NCBI RefSeq assembly: GCF_019966535.1
Contig: NZ_JAIMID010000017.1
Coordinates: 82,219 to 146,218 of the forward strand
Source: Mesobacterium pallidum
GTDB taxonomy: Bacteria > Pseudomonadota > Alphaproteobacteria > Rhodobacterales > Rhodobacteraceae
Reading direction: 5' to 3'
Length of the DNA: 64,000 nucleotides
Each line of letters starts with the position of its first letter. The stretch's first letter is position 1. Below the pieces are notes generated by a model. That model made no database searches and was not told the DNA's origin. It saw only the letters and a list, made by a program, of their open reading frames with translations. The translations under genes and the position numbers were made by a program. Below, in pieces: positions 53,991-61,971 of the stretch.

Positions 53991-54643
53991 CGTTGGATCA
54001 GCTCGAACCGCCCATCCGACCGCTCGCCCACCAGCGCCACCGCATCCAGCACGAAGGGCGCGGGCAGGTCCGGCAAGAGCCCCGACGCCTCGGCCATCCA
54101 GGCGGGCAGTTCGGGCTTGGGCAGACGGCCCGTGAGGGTCAGGTGAAAGCGAAAATCCTCCATCACGTATGGATAGCCCCAGGCTTGCAGGTTTGCCTCC
54201 TGCCGCTCGGACAGTCCGGCCTTGCGGCGGCGCTCCAGCTCGGCCTCGGGGGCCGGCGCGCGGAAGGCGTCGAGATCGCGCACAGAGGTCGCCGCGACCC
54301 GCGCGACCCCCGAGACATCCCCCACCGGCGTCAGCGCCAGGAAGCGCCCCAGGGCGGTCAGCGCCAGCCCCTCGGCCCGCGCCGGCGCGCAAGCGGCGGC
54401 CATCGCCGCGACCGCCTCGGCCAGCCCCTCGGGCGAGCGGCCATCCGCCAGCCGGAAAGGCGGTTTCAGCGTGCCGTGGAAACCGTACTTGCGGGGTGTC
54501 ATCGTGACGTCATCAATCCCGGGCACGTCCCAGTGATCCACGGGCGCCCCCGATTCCACGTCCCAGCCCAGCCAAGACGCGCCGAAGGCGGCGAGCGGGC
54601 CCGCGGGCGGCAGGTAATAGATCGCAAAGCGAGTGTATGACAT
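53972..54643 (-). CDS. DUF1045-type phosphonate protein, 2H phosphoesterase fold
   Basis: This 223-residue protein matches the phosphonate-operon family once called DUF1045. It has the two HxTL-type motifs of the 2H phosphoesterase superfamily: GFHGTL (His56) and RFHLTL (His167). Such enzymes hydrolyse cyclic nucleotide or cyclic phosphate esters. No PhnP-type cyclic phosphodiesterase is seen in the window, so this protein is a candidate to open the ribose 1,2-cyclic phosphate made by PhnJ. It is divergent from phnM, and a good Pho box lies 38 bases upstream of its start. Confidence 0.85.
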   Translation of the reverse strand: MSYTRFAIYYLPPAGPLAAFGASWLGWDVESGAPVDHWDVPGIDDVTMTPRKYGFHGTLKPPFRLADGRSPEGLAEAVAAMAAACAPARAEGLALTALGRFLALTPVGDVSGVARVAATSVRDLDAFRAPAPEAELERRRKAGLSERQEANLQAWGYPYVMEDFRFHLTLTGRLPKPELPAWMAEASGLLPDLPAPFVLDAVALVGERSDGRFELIQRYALTG

Positions 54644-54681
54644 GAACTCCCCTTTCTCTCCCGGCTCTTTCGCAGATGCGC

Positions 54682-54699
54682 ATGACGGTTCCATGTCAG
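54682..54699 (-). promoter_or_regulatory. Candidate Pho box between the 2H gene and phnM
   Basis: On the minus strand the site reads CTGACATGGAACCGTCAT: two 7-base halves, each one base off CTGTCAT, separated by 4 bases. It is suitably placed for PhoB activation of the leftward 2H gene and overlaps the phnM start, so it could affect both. Confidence 0.5.
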
Positions 54700-55835
54700 A
54701 CCCGGTGACGCTTGCCAACGCCCGGCTGGTGCTGGCGGACCGTGTTCTCACCGGCCGCATCACGCTGGCGGACGGCGTCATCGCCGAAATCGCCGAGGGC
54801 GACGCGGTACCCACCGGCGCCATCGACTGCGCCGGCGATTACGTCATGCCCGGCCTTGTCGAGTTGCACACCGACAACCTAGAACGCCATATCGAGCCGC
54901 GCCCCGCCGTCGACTGGCCCCACCTGCCCGCGCTGATCGCCCATGACGCCGAGTTGGCCTCGACCGGGATCACCACCGTCTTCGACGCGCTGCGCGTGGG
55001 CTCGATCCACGGCAGCAAGGCGCGCTACGAGGCCTATGCCCGCAAGCTGGCGGATGAGCTGCTGGCGGCGCGGGCGGCGGGGCATTTCCGCATCAGCCAT
55101 TTCCTGCACCTGCGCGCCGAGATCTGTTCGGAAACGCTGCTGGAGGAGATGGCCGAATTCGGCCCCGAGGACCGGGTCGGGATCGTGTCGCTGATGGACC
55201 ACACGCCCGGCCAGCGCCAGTTCCGCGACATGTCGGCGCTGCGCACCTACGTGGCCAAGAAACGCGGGCTATCCGAGCAGGAATTCATCGACCACGTCGC
55301 CAACCTCAAGGAGCTGCAGCGCCTCTATGGCGCCCGGCACGAGGTCGGCGCGGTGGCCGAGGCGGCGCGCTACGGCGCGGTTCTGGCCAGTCATGACGAC
55401 ACCACGGCCGCACAGGTCGCGACCTCGCGCGAGAGCGGCGTGGGCTTTGCCGAGTTCCCGACCACCCGCGAGGCGGCCGAGGCCTGCCATGCCCACGGCA
55501 TCGCGGTGATGATGGGCGCGCCGAACCTGATCCGGGGTGGCTCGCATTCCGGCAACGTGGCGGCGATGGAGCTGGCCGAGGCGGGGCTCTTGGACATCGT
55601 GTCCTCGGACTACGTGCCCTCGGCGCTGCTGCTCTCGGCCTTCCGGCTGGCGGAGTGCTGGGACGACCTGCCCCGCGCCGTGGCCTGCGTGACCGAGAAC
55701 CCGGCGCGCGCGGCGGGCCTCACCGATCGCGGGCGGCTCGAGGTCGGCTGGCGCGCCGACGTGCTGCACGTGGGGGCTGCGGGCAATGTGCCGCTGTTGC
55801 GGGCGGCCTGGAGCCGGGGCGCCCGGGTCAGCTGA
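54693..55835 (+). CDS. phnM: RPnTP diphosphatase PhnM
   Basis: This 380-residue amidohydrolase-fold enzyme removes diphosphate from the ribose triphosphate-phosphonate conjugate before PhnJ acts. Family text is GLVELHTDNLERH, VSLMDHTPGQRQFRDM, ASHDDTTAAQV, MGAPNLIRGGSHSGNVAA and ENPARAAGLTDRGRLE. The start at 54693 (MSDPVTLANAR) is preferred; a longer frame begins at 54633 but its leader is untypical and crosses the divergent gene. It ends with an 8-base overlap with the convergent TauE/SafE gene. Confidence 0.93.
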   Translation: MSDPVTLANARLVLADRVLTGRITLADGVIAEIAEGDAVPTGAIDCAGDYVMPGLVELHTDNLERHIEPRPAVDWPHLPALIAHDAELASTGITTVFDALRVGSIHGSKARYEAYARKLADELLAARAAGHFRISHFLHLRAEICSETLLEEMAEFGPEDRVGIVSLMDHTPGQRQFRDMSALRTYVAKKRGLSEQEFIDHVANLKELQRLYGARHEVGAVAEAARYGAVLASHDDTTAAQVATSRESGVGFAEFPTTREAAEACHAHGIAVMMGAPNLIRGGSHSGNVAAMELAEAGLLDIVSSDYVPSALLLSAFRLAECWDDLPRAVACVTENPARAAGLTDRGRLEVGWRADVLHVGAAGNVPLLRAAWSRGARVS

Positions 55836-56601
55836 ACGCCTCGACCCCCGCCTGCGCCAGCAGGACACACCCGATGCCCAGCAGGATCAGCGTGATGAGC
55901 GTCCGGAAGGTGTCGGGGTTGACCACCCGCACCAGCCGTGCCCCGGCCCAGCTGGCGACCACCGCCAGTGGGATGAACACCGCGCTGACCTTCAGGCTCT
56001 CGGCACTGAAGAGGCCAAGCGCCCCGAAGCTTGGCAGCTTCATCAGGTTCACGCAGGCGAAGAACATGACGCTTGTGCCGACATAGACCTCTTTCGTCAG
56101 CCCGCGCGGCATGACGTAGACTTGGAACGGCGGCGGGCCGGCATGGGCGATGGCGCTTGTGAACCCGCTGGCCGCCCCGGCCGCGACCCCTAGGGCGGCA
56201 TCGGCTGCGCCACGCGCCCGCAGGGCCACCAACGGCCGGCCGCGCCGGGCCTGTGCCAGCTGCCACAGCGCGAAGCTGACCGAGATCACGCCCAGCACCG
56301 CCTTGACCGTGTAGGGCGGAACCGAGCTGGCCAGCAGGTAGGCCAGCCCGACCCCCAGGGCGCCGCCGGGGATCAAGACCTTGAGCAAGCTGGCGTCAAA
56401 GCTTTGCCGGTAGAGCCAGATCGCCACCCCGTCCTGCACCAGCATGATGGGCAGCATCAGCCCGACGGCGGTGATCGGGTCGATGACCAGCGCCACCAGC
56501 GGCGTGCTGACCATGCCGATCCCGGCGAACCCGCCCTTGGACAGGCCCAGGATCGTGACCGCCACGGCCATGACGCCCCAGAAGAGCGGGTCCTGGGGCA
56601 C
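55828..56601 (-). CDS. TauE/SafE family sulfite or anion exporter
   Basis: This 257-residue inner-membrane protein of about eight segments belongs to the TauE/SafE family, which exports sulfite, sulfoacetate or related organic anions. Features are GLSKGGFAGIGMVSTPLVAL (adjoining motifs), TAVGLMLPIMLVQD, the internal repeat PGGALGVGLAYLLA and SAIAHAGPPPFQVYVMP. It starts with GTG immediately after the EthD-like gene stop (TGAGTG) and is the last gene of the ribose-type ABC operon. The exported anion is unknown. Confidence 0.87.
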   Translation of the reverse strand: MPQDPLFWGVMAVAVTILGLSKGGFAGIGMVSTPLVALVIDPITAVGLMLPIMLVQDGVAIWLYRQSFDASLLKVLIPGGALGVGLAYLLASSVPPYTVKAVLGVISVSFALWQLAQARRGRPLVALRARGAADAALGVAAGAASGFTSAIAHAGPPPFQVYVMPRGLTKEVYVGTSVMFFACVNLMKLPSFGALGLFSAESLKVSAVFIPLAVVASWAGARLVRVVNPDTFRTLITLILLGIGCVLLAQAGVEAFS

Positions 56602-57267
56602 TCAGCCCTGCCCGGGCAGCGCCACGGGCTCCACCAGGAAGGTCGAGATCTCGGCGATGAACTCCAGCGCATGGGTCATGGTCGTGCGCCCGATGTCCGA
56701 TCCGAAGGCGGCGTCGATGGTGGCGCCGTCCGGGAACCACAGCTCGACCATGCCGTCGACCATCATGTGGCCGACTTCGTCCCGCGGCCCGTCCAGCACG
56801 AGGTTCTGGCGGTAGCCGGTGATGCCGGGCAGCCGCTTGACGAGAAAGCTGTGCACGTTGAACCACTGGTCCTGGAAGACCTCGCACGACACGTCCGGCC
56901 GCTTGCGCAGGATCGACATGCGCTTGAGGCCCGCCTTGGGCGGCGCGATGACCGTGTTGCGCAGGCACACGATGGGGTGGACGGCTTCGACCAGCGGTCC
57001 CGGCAGCCCCATCGACAGGTTGAACGCACCCGAGGAGGCGGCGGTCATGCTGGCCGAGATGTCGGGAAACTCCGCCTGGCCAATGGCGTCGAGGTCCAGC
57101 GCGCCGCGGGCGTAGCTGATGCCCTTCTGGCTGCGGTCGATCACCCGGTTGAACAGGCCGCCGCCGGGCACCCCGGCCACGGCCTGGCGCATGGCCTCGG
57201 CATTGTCGGTCACGTGGCGGTCCGTCAGCTCGGTCCGCGTCTGGATCAGGGACATCACGGTCAGCAT
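56602..57267 (-). CDS. EthD-domain protein
   Basis: This 221-residue protein has an EthD-like dimeric alpha-beta barrel domain in its second half (MSILRKRPDVSCEVFQDQW; NVHSFLVKRLPGITGYRQN) and a related region in the first half, so it may be a two-domain form. EthD-type proteins accompany degradation of unusual compounds; few have a defined reaction. It lies between an ABC permease gene and a TauE/SafE gene on one transcript. The start at 57267 (MLTVMS) is chosen by similarity of length; catalytic residues are not clear. Confidence 0.75.
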   Translation of the reverse strand: MLTVMSLIQTRTELTDRHVTDNAEAMRQAVAGVPGGGLFNRVIDRSQKGISYARGALDLDAIGQAEFPDISASMTAASSGAFNLSMGLPGPLVEAVHPIVCLRNTVIAPPKAGLKRMSILRKRPDVSCEVFQDQWFNVHSFLVKRLPGITGYRQNLVLDGPRDEVGHMMVDGMVELWFPDGATIDAAFGSDIGRTTMTHALEFIAEISTFLVEPVALPGQG

Positions 57268-57328
57268 GGGCCGGGTCCTTTCGTCTTGAGTGCATGCAGG
57301 GCGCACCGGATGCGCGCCCCGTGTCGGC

Positions 57329-58333
57329 TTAGCGCCGCATGTAGCCGAAGAGGGCCGGCAGGTGCCGCACGGCCACGGCGATGATGATCGCCAGCGCCTG
57401 GACCAGCAGCTGGATCGCGGTGCTTGCGCCAAGCGCCAGGACCATCTGGCCCAGCTGCGCCATGAAGAGCGCCGCGACTCCGCTGGCGATCACGCTGCCG
57501 CGCCCGCCGGAGAACGGCGTACCGCCCACGACGACCGCCGCGATGGCCGGCAGCAGGAAATCGACGCCCGCCGTCTGCGAGGCCGAGCCGATGAAGCCGG
57601 TGAACAGCATCCCCGCCACGGCGAAACACAGCGCCGCGATGGCATAGGTCGCCACCTGGTAGCGCAGGATCGGGATGCCCGCCGCCGTCGCCGCCGCCGG
57701 GTTCGCGCCCACGGCCACGAAGCGGCGGCCGGCGATGGTGCGCTTGGTCACCACGCTGATCACGATGATGAAGCCCACGGCCAGGATCAGCGTCATCGGC
57801 ACACCCAGCAGCTTGCCGTGCGAGAACGCCGCCAGTTCGGCCGGGGCGGTCATCGGACTGCCGCCCGACACGGCCCGCACGGCGCCCATCAGGATCGCGT
57901 TGGTCGCCAGCGTCACCACGATGGGCGTGATGTTGACCTTGGCCACCAGGAGACCGTTCACGATGCCGATGCAGACCGCGATGGCCAGCGTCAGCGGCAC
58001 CGCCAGCAGGGTCGATCCGGTCATGAAGCCGATCTTGGCGAAGAGCAGCCCCGCAATGGTCATCGTGCCGGGCAGCGACATGTCGAGCCCGCGCTGCTGG
58101 ATCACCACGGTCATGCCGACCGCCGTGATCGCCAGGATCGCGGCAAACGGCAGCATCGAGCTGATCGCCGCCGGCCGCACCACCCCCGGCGCGATGAAAG
58201 TGCACAGGATGAACAGGATCACGGTCCCGCCCCAGATCCAGCTGAACTCGTTGAGCACGGTGTCCTTGATCCGCGCGGCCACGGTCTGCCCGGCCGGGCC
58301 TGCCTCTTTCGGCAACGTCGATGTCATGGTCAT
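57329..58333 (-). CDS. Ribose-type ABC transporter permease
   Basis: This 334-residue permease of the RbsC/BPD_transp_2 class has eight or more membrane segments and family blocks AVGMTVVIQQRGLDMSLPGTM (adjoining motifs), VALGANPAAATAAGI-like text (VAVGANPAAATAAGIPI) and VVVGGTPFSGGRGSVIASGV. It is coupled to the fused ATPase-permease by a 4-base overlap. The importer class usually carries sugars, sugar alcohols or autoinducer-like compounds. Confidence 0.92.
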   Translation of the reverse strand: MTMTSTLPKEAGPAGQTVAARIKDTVLNEFSWIWGGTVILFILCTFIAPGVVRPAAISSMLPFAAILAITAVGMTVVIQQRGLDMSLPGTMTIAGLLFAKIGFMTGSTLLAVPLTLAIAVCIGIVNGLLVAKVNITPIVVTLATNAILMGAVRAVSGGSPMTAPAELAAFSHGKLLGVPMTLILAVGFIIVISVVTKRTIAGRRFVAVGANPAAATAAGIPILRYQVATYAIAALCFAVAGMLFTGFIGSASQTAGVDFLLPAIAAVVVGGTPFSGGRGSVIASGVAALFMAQLGQMVLALGASTAIQLLVQALAIIIAVAVRHLPALFGYMRR

Positions 58334-60807
58334 GCCTGCACCACTTTCTCACGGCTTTTCGAATAGAGCGCGACGGAGGCAAGGATCAGCCCGCCCAGAA
58401 GGTATTGCTGCCATTCCTGGCTGAGGCGCAGGAACACGGTGACCGAGTTCACCTGGGTGATGAAGATCGCCCCCAGCAGCGCCCCGATGAAGGATCCGCG
58501 CCCGCCGAAGAGGCTCGCGCCGCCGATCACGACCGCCGCGATGGAGCCCAGCGTGTAGCCGAGCCCGGCCCGCGGATCGCCGATGCCGACCTGGGCGATC
58601 ATGGTGATGGAGGCGAGGCCGGCAAAGACCGAGCAGCCGACGTAGCCGATCAGCCGCGTCCGGCCGGGCACGATGCCGGCGGTGCGGGCCGAGTCCTCGC
58701 GCGAGCCGAGGCCGCGCATGGCCAGGCCAAGCGCCCCGCGGTAGAGCACGTATTCCATCACCAGCGCCAACACGACGGCGACGATGAAGGTGACGGGCAC
58801 GATGCCCACCTTGGTGCCAAGTGCCAGCATGATCTGGCTGTCGATCATCCCGCCCGGCACGGGCCGCAGGATCAGCGACACCGCCTGGATCGCCATGAAG
58901 GTCGCCAGCGTCGCCACCATCGGGTGCAATCGCAGCCCGACGACCAGCGCCCAGTTGACCACGCCGACCACGACCGACACGCCCATGATCAGCGCCCAGC
59001 CCAGGGCCTGCGTCCCCAGCCCGGTGTCCTTGAGCAGGAAGAACGAGCCGACGACCTGTAGCAGGCCCATGGTCGGCCCGACCGACAGGTCGATGCCGCT
59101 GACCAGCATCAGGAATTGCTGGCCGTAAGCCACCAGCGCCAGCGTCGCCGCCAGCATCATCATGTTGGAAAGGCTCCGGGGCGAGACGTAGAACGGGTTC
59201 CAGAGGCCCGCCACCGTGCCCAGCAGCAGGATCGCCGAGGCGACCATGACCAGCGGCGCGGCATTGCCCGCCGCCCATTTCCAGAACGACCCGACGGCGC
59301 GGTGATGCTTGTCGCGCTGCCCGGTGGATTTCAGCACCGACGAGGTGATGTTGTCCTCGGTCACGCGGTCCCCAGACAGCATGTCGACCACCCGCCCGCG
59401 CGAAAAGATGGCGACGTGATCGCTCAGCCCCGCGACCTCCTGCTGGTCCGACGACACCAGGATCACCGCCACGCCGCTGCGCGCGGCCTCGCGGATGACG
59501 CGGTAGATCTCGGCCCGGGCGCCGACGTCGACGCCCTGGGTCGGCTCGTCCACCAGCAGCACGCGGGGGTTGCCGGCCAGGACGCTCGACAGCACCACCT
59601 TCTGCTGGTTGCCGCCCGACAGCGACTGGATCGGCGTCTCGCCATGGGGCGTCTTGACCGCGAATTGCGCGATCGCCTCGCGGGTGCGGCGGCTTTCCGC
59701 CCGCGCGCTGACGAAACCGGCGGTGGATTGGTCGCCCAGGCTGCGGATGCCGAAGTTCTCGCGCACCGACAGTTCGGGAAAGATCCCCTCGCGGTGGCGG
59801 TCGCCCGGCAGGTAGCTGATGCCTAGCCGCTTTGAGGCCTGGGAGGAGCGGATCTCGACCCCCTTGCCACCAAGCGTGACCGCGCCACGGCCGCGCGTGA
59901 TTCCGGCAAGCGCGCGCATGAATTCGCGCTGGCCGTTGGCGTCGATGCCGGCCAGGCCCAGGATCTCGCCCGCGCGGACCTGCAGCGACACGTCGGTGAA
60001 CCCGGGGCCCGAGAAGCCATCGGTGGACAGCACCACCGGGTGTTCGCCCGGCGCGGCCTTTTCGGGGAAGGTCCGGTCAAGATCGCCGCCAACGATCAGT
60101 GACACGATCTGGTCTTCGCTCAGCTCGCGCGCCTGAAAGGTGCCCTGCCCCTCACCGTCGCGCAGCACGGTCAGCCGGTCGGCGATGGCCTGCACTTCGC
60201 GGATGCGGTGCGAGATGTAGACCACCGCCGCGCCCCGCGCCGTGACCTGGCGCACGCGCGCGAACAGGCGCTCCACGTCCTCGGTCGCCAGGTGTTCGGT
60301 CGGCTCGTCCAGCACCAGCACCTTGGGCTCGCATTCCAGCGCCTTCACGATCTCGACGATAAAGCGCTGCTCGGCGTTGAGCGTGGTGATGTGGTCGCGC
60401 GGGTCGATGGTGACGTCGCTGCTCCAGTGGTTCAGCAGGCGGCGCGCCCAGTCGTTCAGGCCCGACAGTGCCGGACGGCGGCCATGCGGCAAGCCAAGGT
60501 AGAGGTTCTCGGCCACCGACAGGTCGGGCATCAGGGCCGGTTCCTGCCGCACTATCGCCAGGCCCAGCTCGCGGGCACGGTCGGGCTCGCCCGAGGCGGG
60601 GGTGCCGTCGATGCGCACCTCACCGGTCGTGGCCACCAGCGCGCCCGAGGCGACGCCCATCAGGGTCGACTTGCCCGCGCCGTTCTCGCCGACGAGGCCA
60701 TGCACCTCGCCCGCGCGGACGTCGAAGGTGATGTCATGCAGCGCGCGCACGCCGGGGAAATGCTTGGAGACGCCATGCATCTCGAGCAGCAGCCGCTGGC
60801 CGGTCAT
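58330..60807 (-). CDS. Fused ribose-type ABC transporter: double ATPase plus permease
   Basis: This single 825-residue chain is normally made as two proteins. Residues about 5-245 are the first ATPase domain (Walker A GENGAGKST at 40-48, Walker B VLVLDEPTEHLA). Residues about 255-500 are the second (degenerate Walker A GLAGIDANGQ, signature LSGGNQQKVVLSSVL, Walker B VLLVDEPTQGVD). Residues about 520-825 are an RbsC-like permease (LVAYGQQFLMLVSGIDLSVG; MRGLGSREDSARTAGI; VVIGGASLFGGRGSF). The first signature LNAEQRFIVEIVKAL lacks the usual GGQ text. A second permease follows in the operon. No binding-protein gene is adjacent within the window. A 26-codon leader ORF precedes it. Confidence 0.92.
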   Translation of the reverse strand: MTGQRLLLEMHGVSKHFPGVRALHDITFDVRAGEVHGLVGENGAGKSTLMGVASGALVATTGEVRIDGTPASGEPDRARELGLAIVRQEPALMPDLSVAENLYLGLPHGRRPALSGLNDWARRLLNHWSSDVTIDPRDHITTLNAEQRFIVEIVKALECEPKVLVLDEPTEHLATEDVERLFARVRQVTARGAAVVYISHRIREVQAIADRLTVLRDGEGQGTFQARELSEDQIVSLIVGGDLDRTFPEKAAPGEHPVVLSTDGFSGPGFTDVSLQVRAGEILGLAGIDANGQREFMRALAGITRGRGAVTLGGKGVEIRSSQASKRLGISYLPGDRHREGIFPELSVRENFGIRSLGDQSTAGFVSARAESRRTREAIAQFAVKTPHGETPIQSLSGGNQQKVVLSSVLAGNPRVLLVDEPTQGVDVGARAEIYRVIREAARSGVAVILVSSDQQEVAGLSDHVAIFSRGRVVDMLSGDRVTEDNITSSVLKSTGQRDKHHRAVGSFWKWAAGNAAPLVMVASAILLLGTVAGLWNPFYVSPRSLSNMMMLAATLALVAYGQQFLMLVSGIDLSVGPTMGLLQVVGSFFLLKDTGLGTQALGWALIMGVSVVVGVVNWALVVGLRLHPMVATLATFMAIQAVSLILRPVPGGMIDSQIMLALGTKVGIVPVTFIVAVVLALVMEYVLYRGALGLAMRGLGSREDSARTAGIVPGRTRLIGYVGCSVFAGLASITMIAQVGIGDPRAGLGYTLGSIAAVVIGGASLFGGRGSFIGALLGAIFITQVNSVTVFLRLSQEWQQYLLGGLILASVALYSKSREKVVQA

Positions 60808-60884
60808 GCGGCTGCCCTCCCGATGCCGGGGGCCGGCTGCACATCGCGCCGGACGGGCTGCGCCTGTCGGTGATCTCTGGTCAT
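60804..60884 (-). CDS. 26-codon leader ORF coupled to the fused ABC gene
   Basis: An ATG at 60884 behind a good ribosome site (GAGGGAGGA) opens a 26-codon frame ending in TGA that overlaps the start of the fused ABC gene as ATGA. The peptide is Arg/Gln/Pro-rich with no known family. It may be a leader peptide that couples or conditions translation of the transporter; alternatively it is a chance frame. Confidence 0.4.
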   Translation of the reverse strand: MTRDHRQAQPVRRDVQPAPGIGRAAA

Positions 60885-60936
60885 GCTGTCCTCCCTCTCG
60901 CGGACCCCGGCTTCGGGGGATCTGCGCCTAGCCTAA

Positions 60937-60965
60937 AATTCTCCTATACCGAAGTTATTTGTCAA
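60937..60965 (-). promoter_or_regulatory. Candidate promoter for the fused ABC operon
   Basis: On the minus strand a perfect TTGACA (60960-60965) is followed after 17 bases by AGAATT (60937-60942), a weak -10. Its position, about 50 bases before the leader ORF, is suitable. Confidence 0.35.
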
Positions 60966-61090
60966 TATGATATATTTTTTTCCTCAACACGGCGCCACGT
61001 CGAGCCGATTTTTCCCTTTATTACAGCCAGTTGATCCACGTCTTCATTTTGCAAGCGCCTGTGAAGGTCAGCTACGGACGAAAAAACCCC

Positions 61091-61118
61091 TTGGCAATTC
61101 GAGCATGTTTGTTAAATT
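61091..61118 (+). promoter_or_regulatory. Candidate promoter for the SDR/flavin dehydrogenase operon
   Basis: TTGGCA (61091-61096) and TAAATT (61113-61118) are 16 bases apart, about 90 bases before the SDR start, in an A/T-rich region. Moderate match to sigma-70 type boxes. Confidence 0.35.
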
Positions 61119-61206
61119 CAAAACCGTTCGCTAGTTGCAAACTTGATGCGGGTCCGCCTGGCCCCGCCCCGGGATCCAGCAGCGAACAACCGGAAAGGGA
61201 GGCTAC

Positions 61207-61962
61207 ATGCAGGGAATCAAGGGAACGGTCGCCGTGGTGACCGGGGCGGCGCAGGGCAATGGCCAGGCCATCGCCCGCGGGCTGGCCGAGGCGGGCGCGC
61301 GCGTCGTCGCCTGCGACATCCAGGCCGAGGCGGTCGAGAAGGTCGCGGCCAGCATCCGCGACACCGGCGGCAAGGCCGTGGGGCTGGCGGTGGACATCAC
61401 CGACCGCGCCTCCTGCGCCGCGCTGGCCGCGAAGACGCGCGAAAGCTTCGGCGTGGCGGCCAGCATCCTCGTCAACAACGCCGGGATCATCCGCCGCACG
61501 GCGACGGATTCGGACACCTTCGACGCGGACTGGGACGCCGTGATGGCGGTGAACGCGGGCGGCCAGATGAACATGGTCCGCGCCTTCCTGCCCCAGCTGA
61601 TCGAGATGCGCGGCCGCATCGTCAACCTCGGCTCGATCATGTCGGTGGCGGCGAATCCCGGCCTCGTGGCCTATGCCGCCTCCAAGGGCGCGGTGCTGCA
61701 GATGACCAAGGCGCTGGCCCATGACCTGGCCGAGCACGGCGTGCGCGTCAACGCCATCGCCCCCGGCGTGATCGAAACGCCGATGACCGTGGCCACCCGC
61801 GAAAACCCCGAGGCCATCGGCAAGTTCATGGCGCATACACCGCTGCGCCGCCCCGGCAAACCCGATGAGCTGGTCGGCCCCGTGCTGTTCCTCGCCTCGG
61901 ACGCCTCAAGCTACGTGACCGGCGCGCTGCTGCCGGTCGATGGCGGCTACCTCGCCGCCTGA
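61207..61962 (+). CDS. SDR family oxidoreductase (glucose/3-ketoacyl type)
   Basis: This 251-residue classical SDR has TGAAQGNG (cofactor motif, residues 12-19), Asp in VACDIQAE suggesting NAD preference, NNAG, the catalytic Ser in LGSIMSVAAN, YAASK and the C-terminal PVDGGYLAA typical of the family. It probably oxidises a secondary alcohol of a sugar acid or polyol. It is followed after 9 bases by a flavin dehydrogenase gene and is divergent from the ribose-type importer operon, so the two units may act on the same compound. Confidence 0.9.
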   Translation: MQGIKGTVAVVTGAAQGNGQAIARGLAEAGARVVACDIQAEAVEKVAASIRDTGGKAVGLAVDITDRASCAALAAKTRESFGVAASILVNNAGIIRRTATDSDTFDADWDAVMAVNAGGQMNMVRAFLPQLIEMRGRIVNLGSIMSVAANPGLVAYAASKGAVLQMTKALAHDLAEHGVRVNAIAPGVIETPMTVATRENPEAIGKFMAHTPLRRPGKPDELVGPVLFLASDASSYVTGALLPVDGGYLAA

Positions 61963-61971
61963 TGGAGGATC

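Larger units (their letters stand above)
60885..61206. other. Divergent promoter region, unusually A/T-rich
   Basis: The 322 bases between the leader ORF and the SDR gene contain no gene. The middle (about 60930-61130) is much richer in A and T than the rest of the window, including a TATATTTTTTT run near 60970-60981. Candidate promoters for both directions are listed separately. No clear long operator palindrome was seen. Confidence 0.6.
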
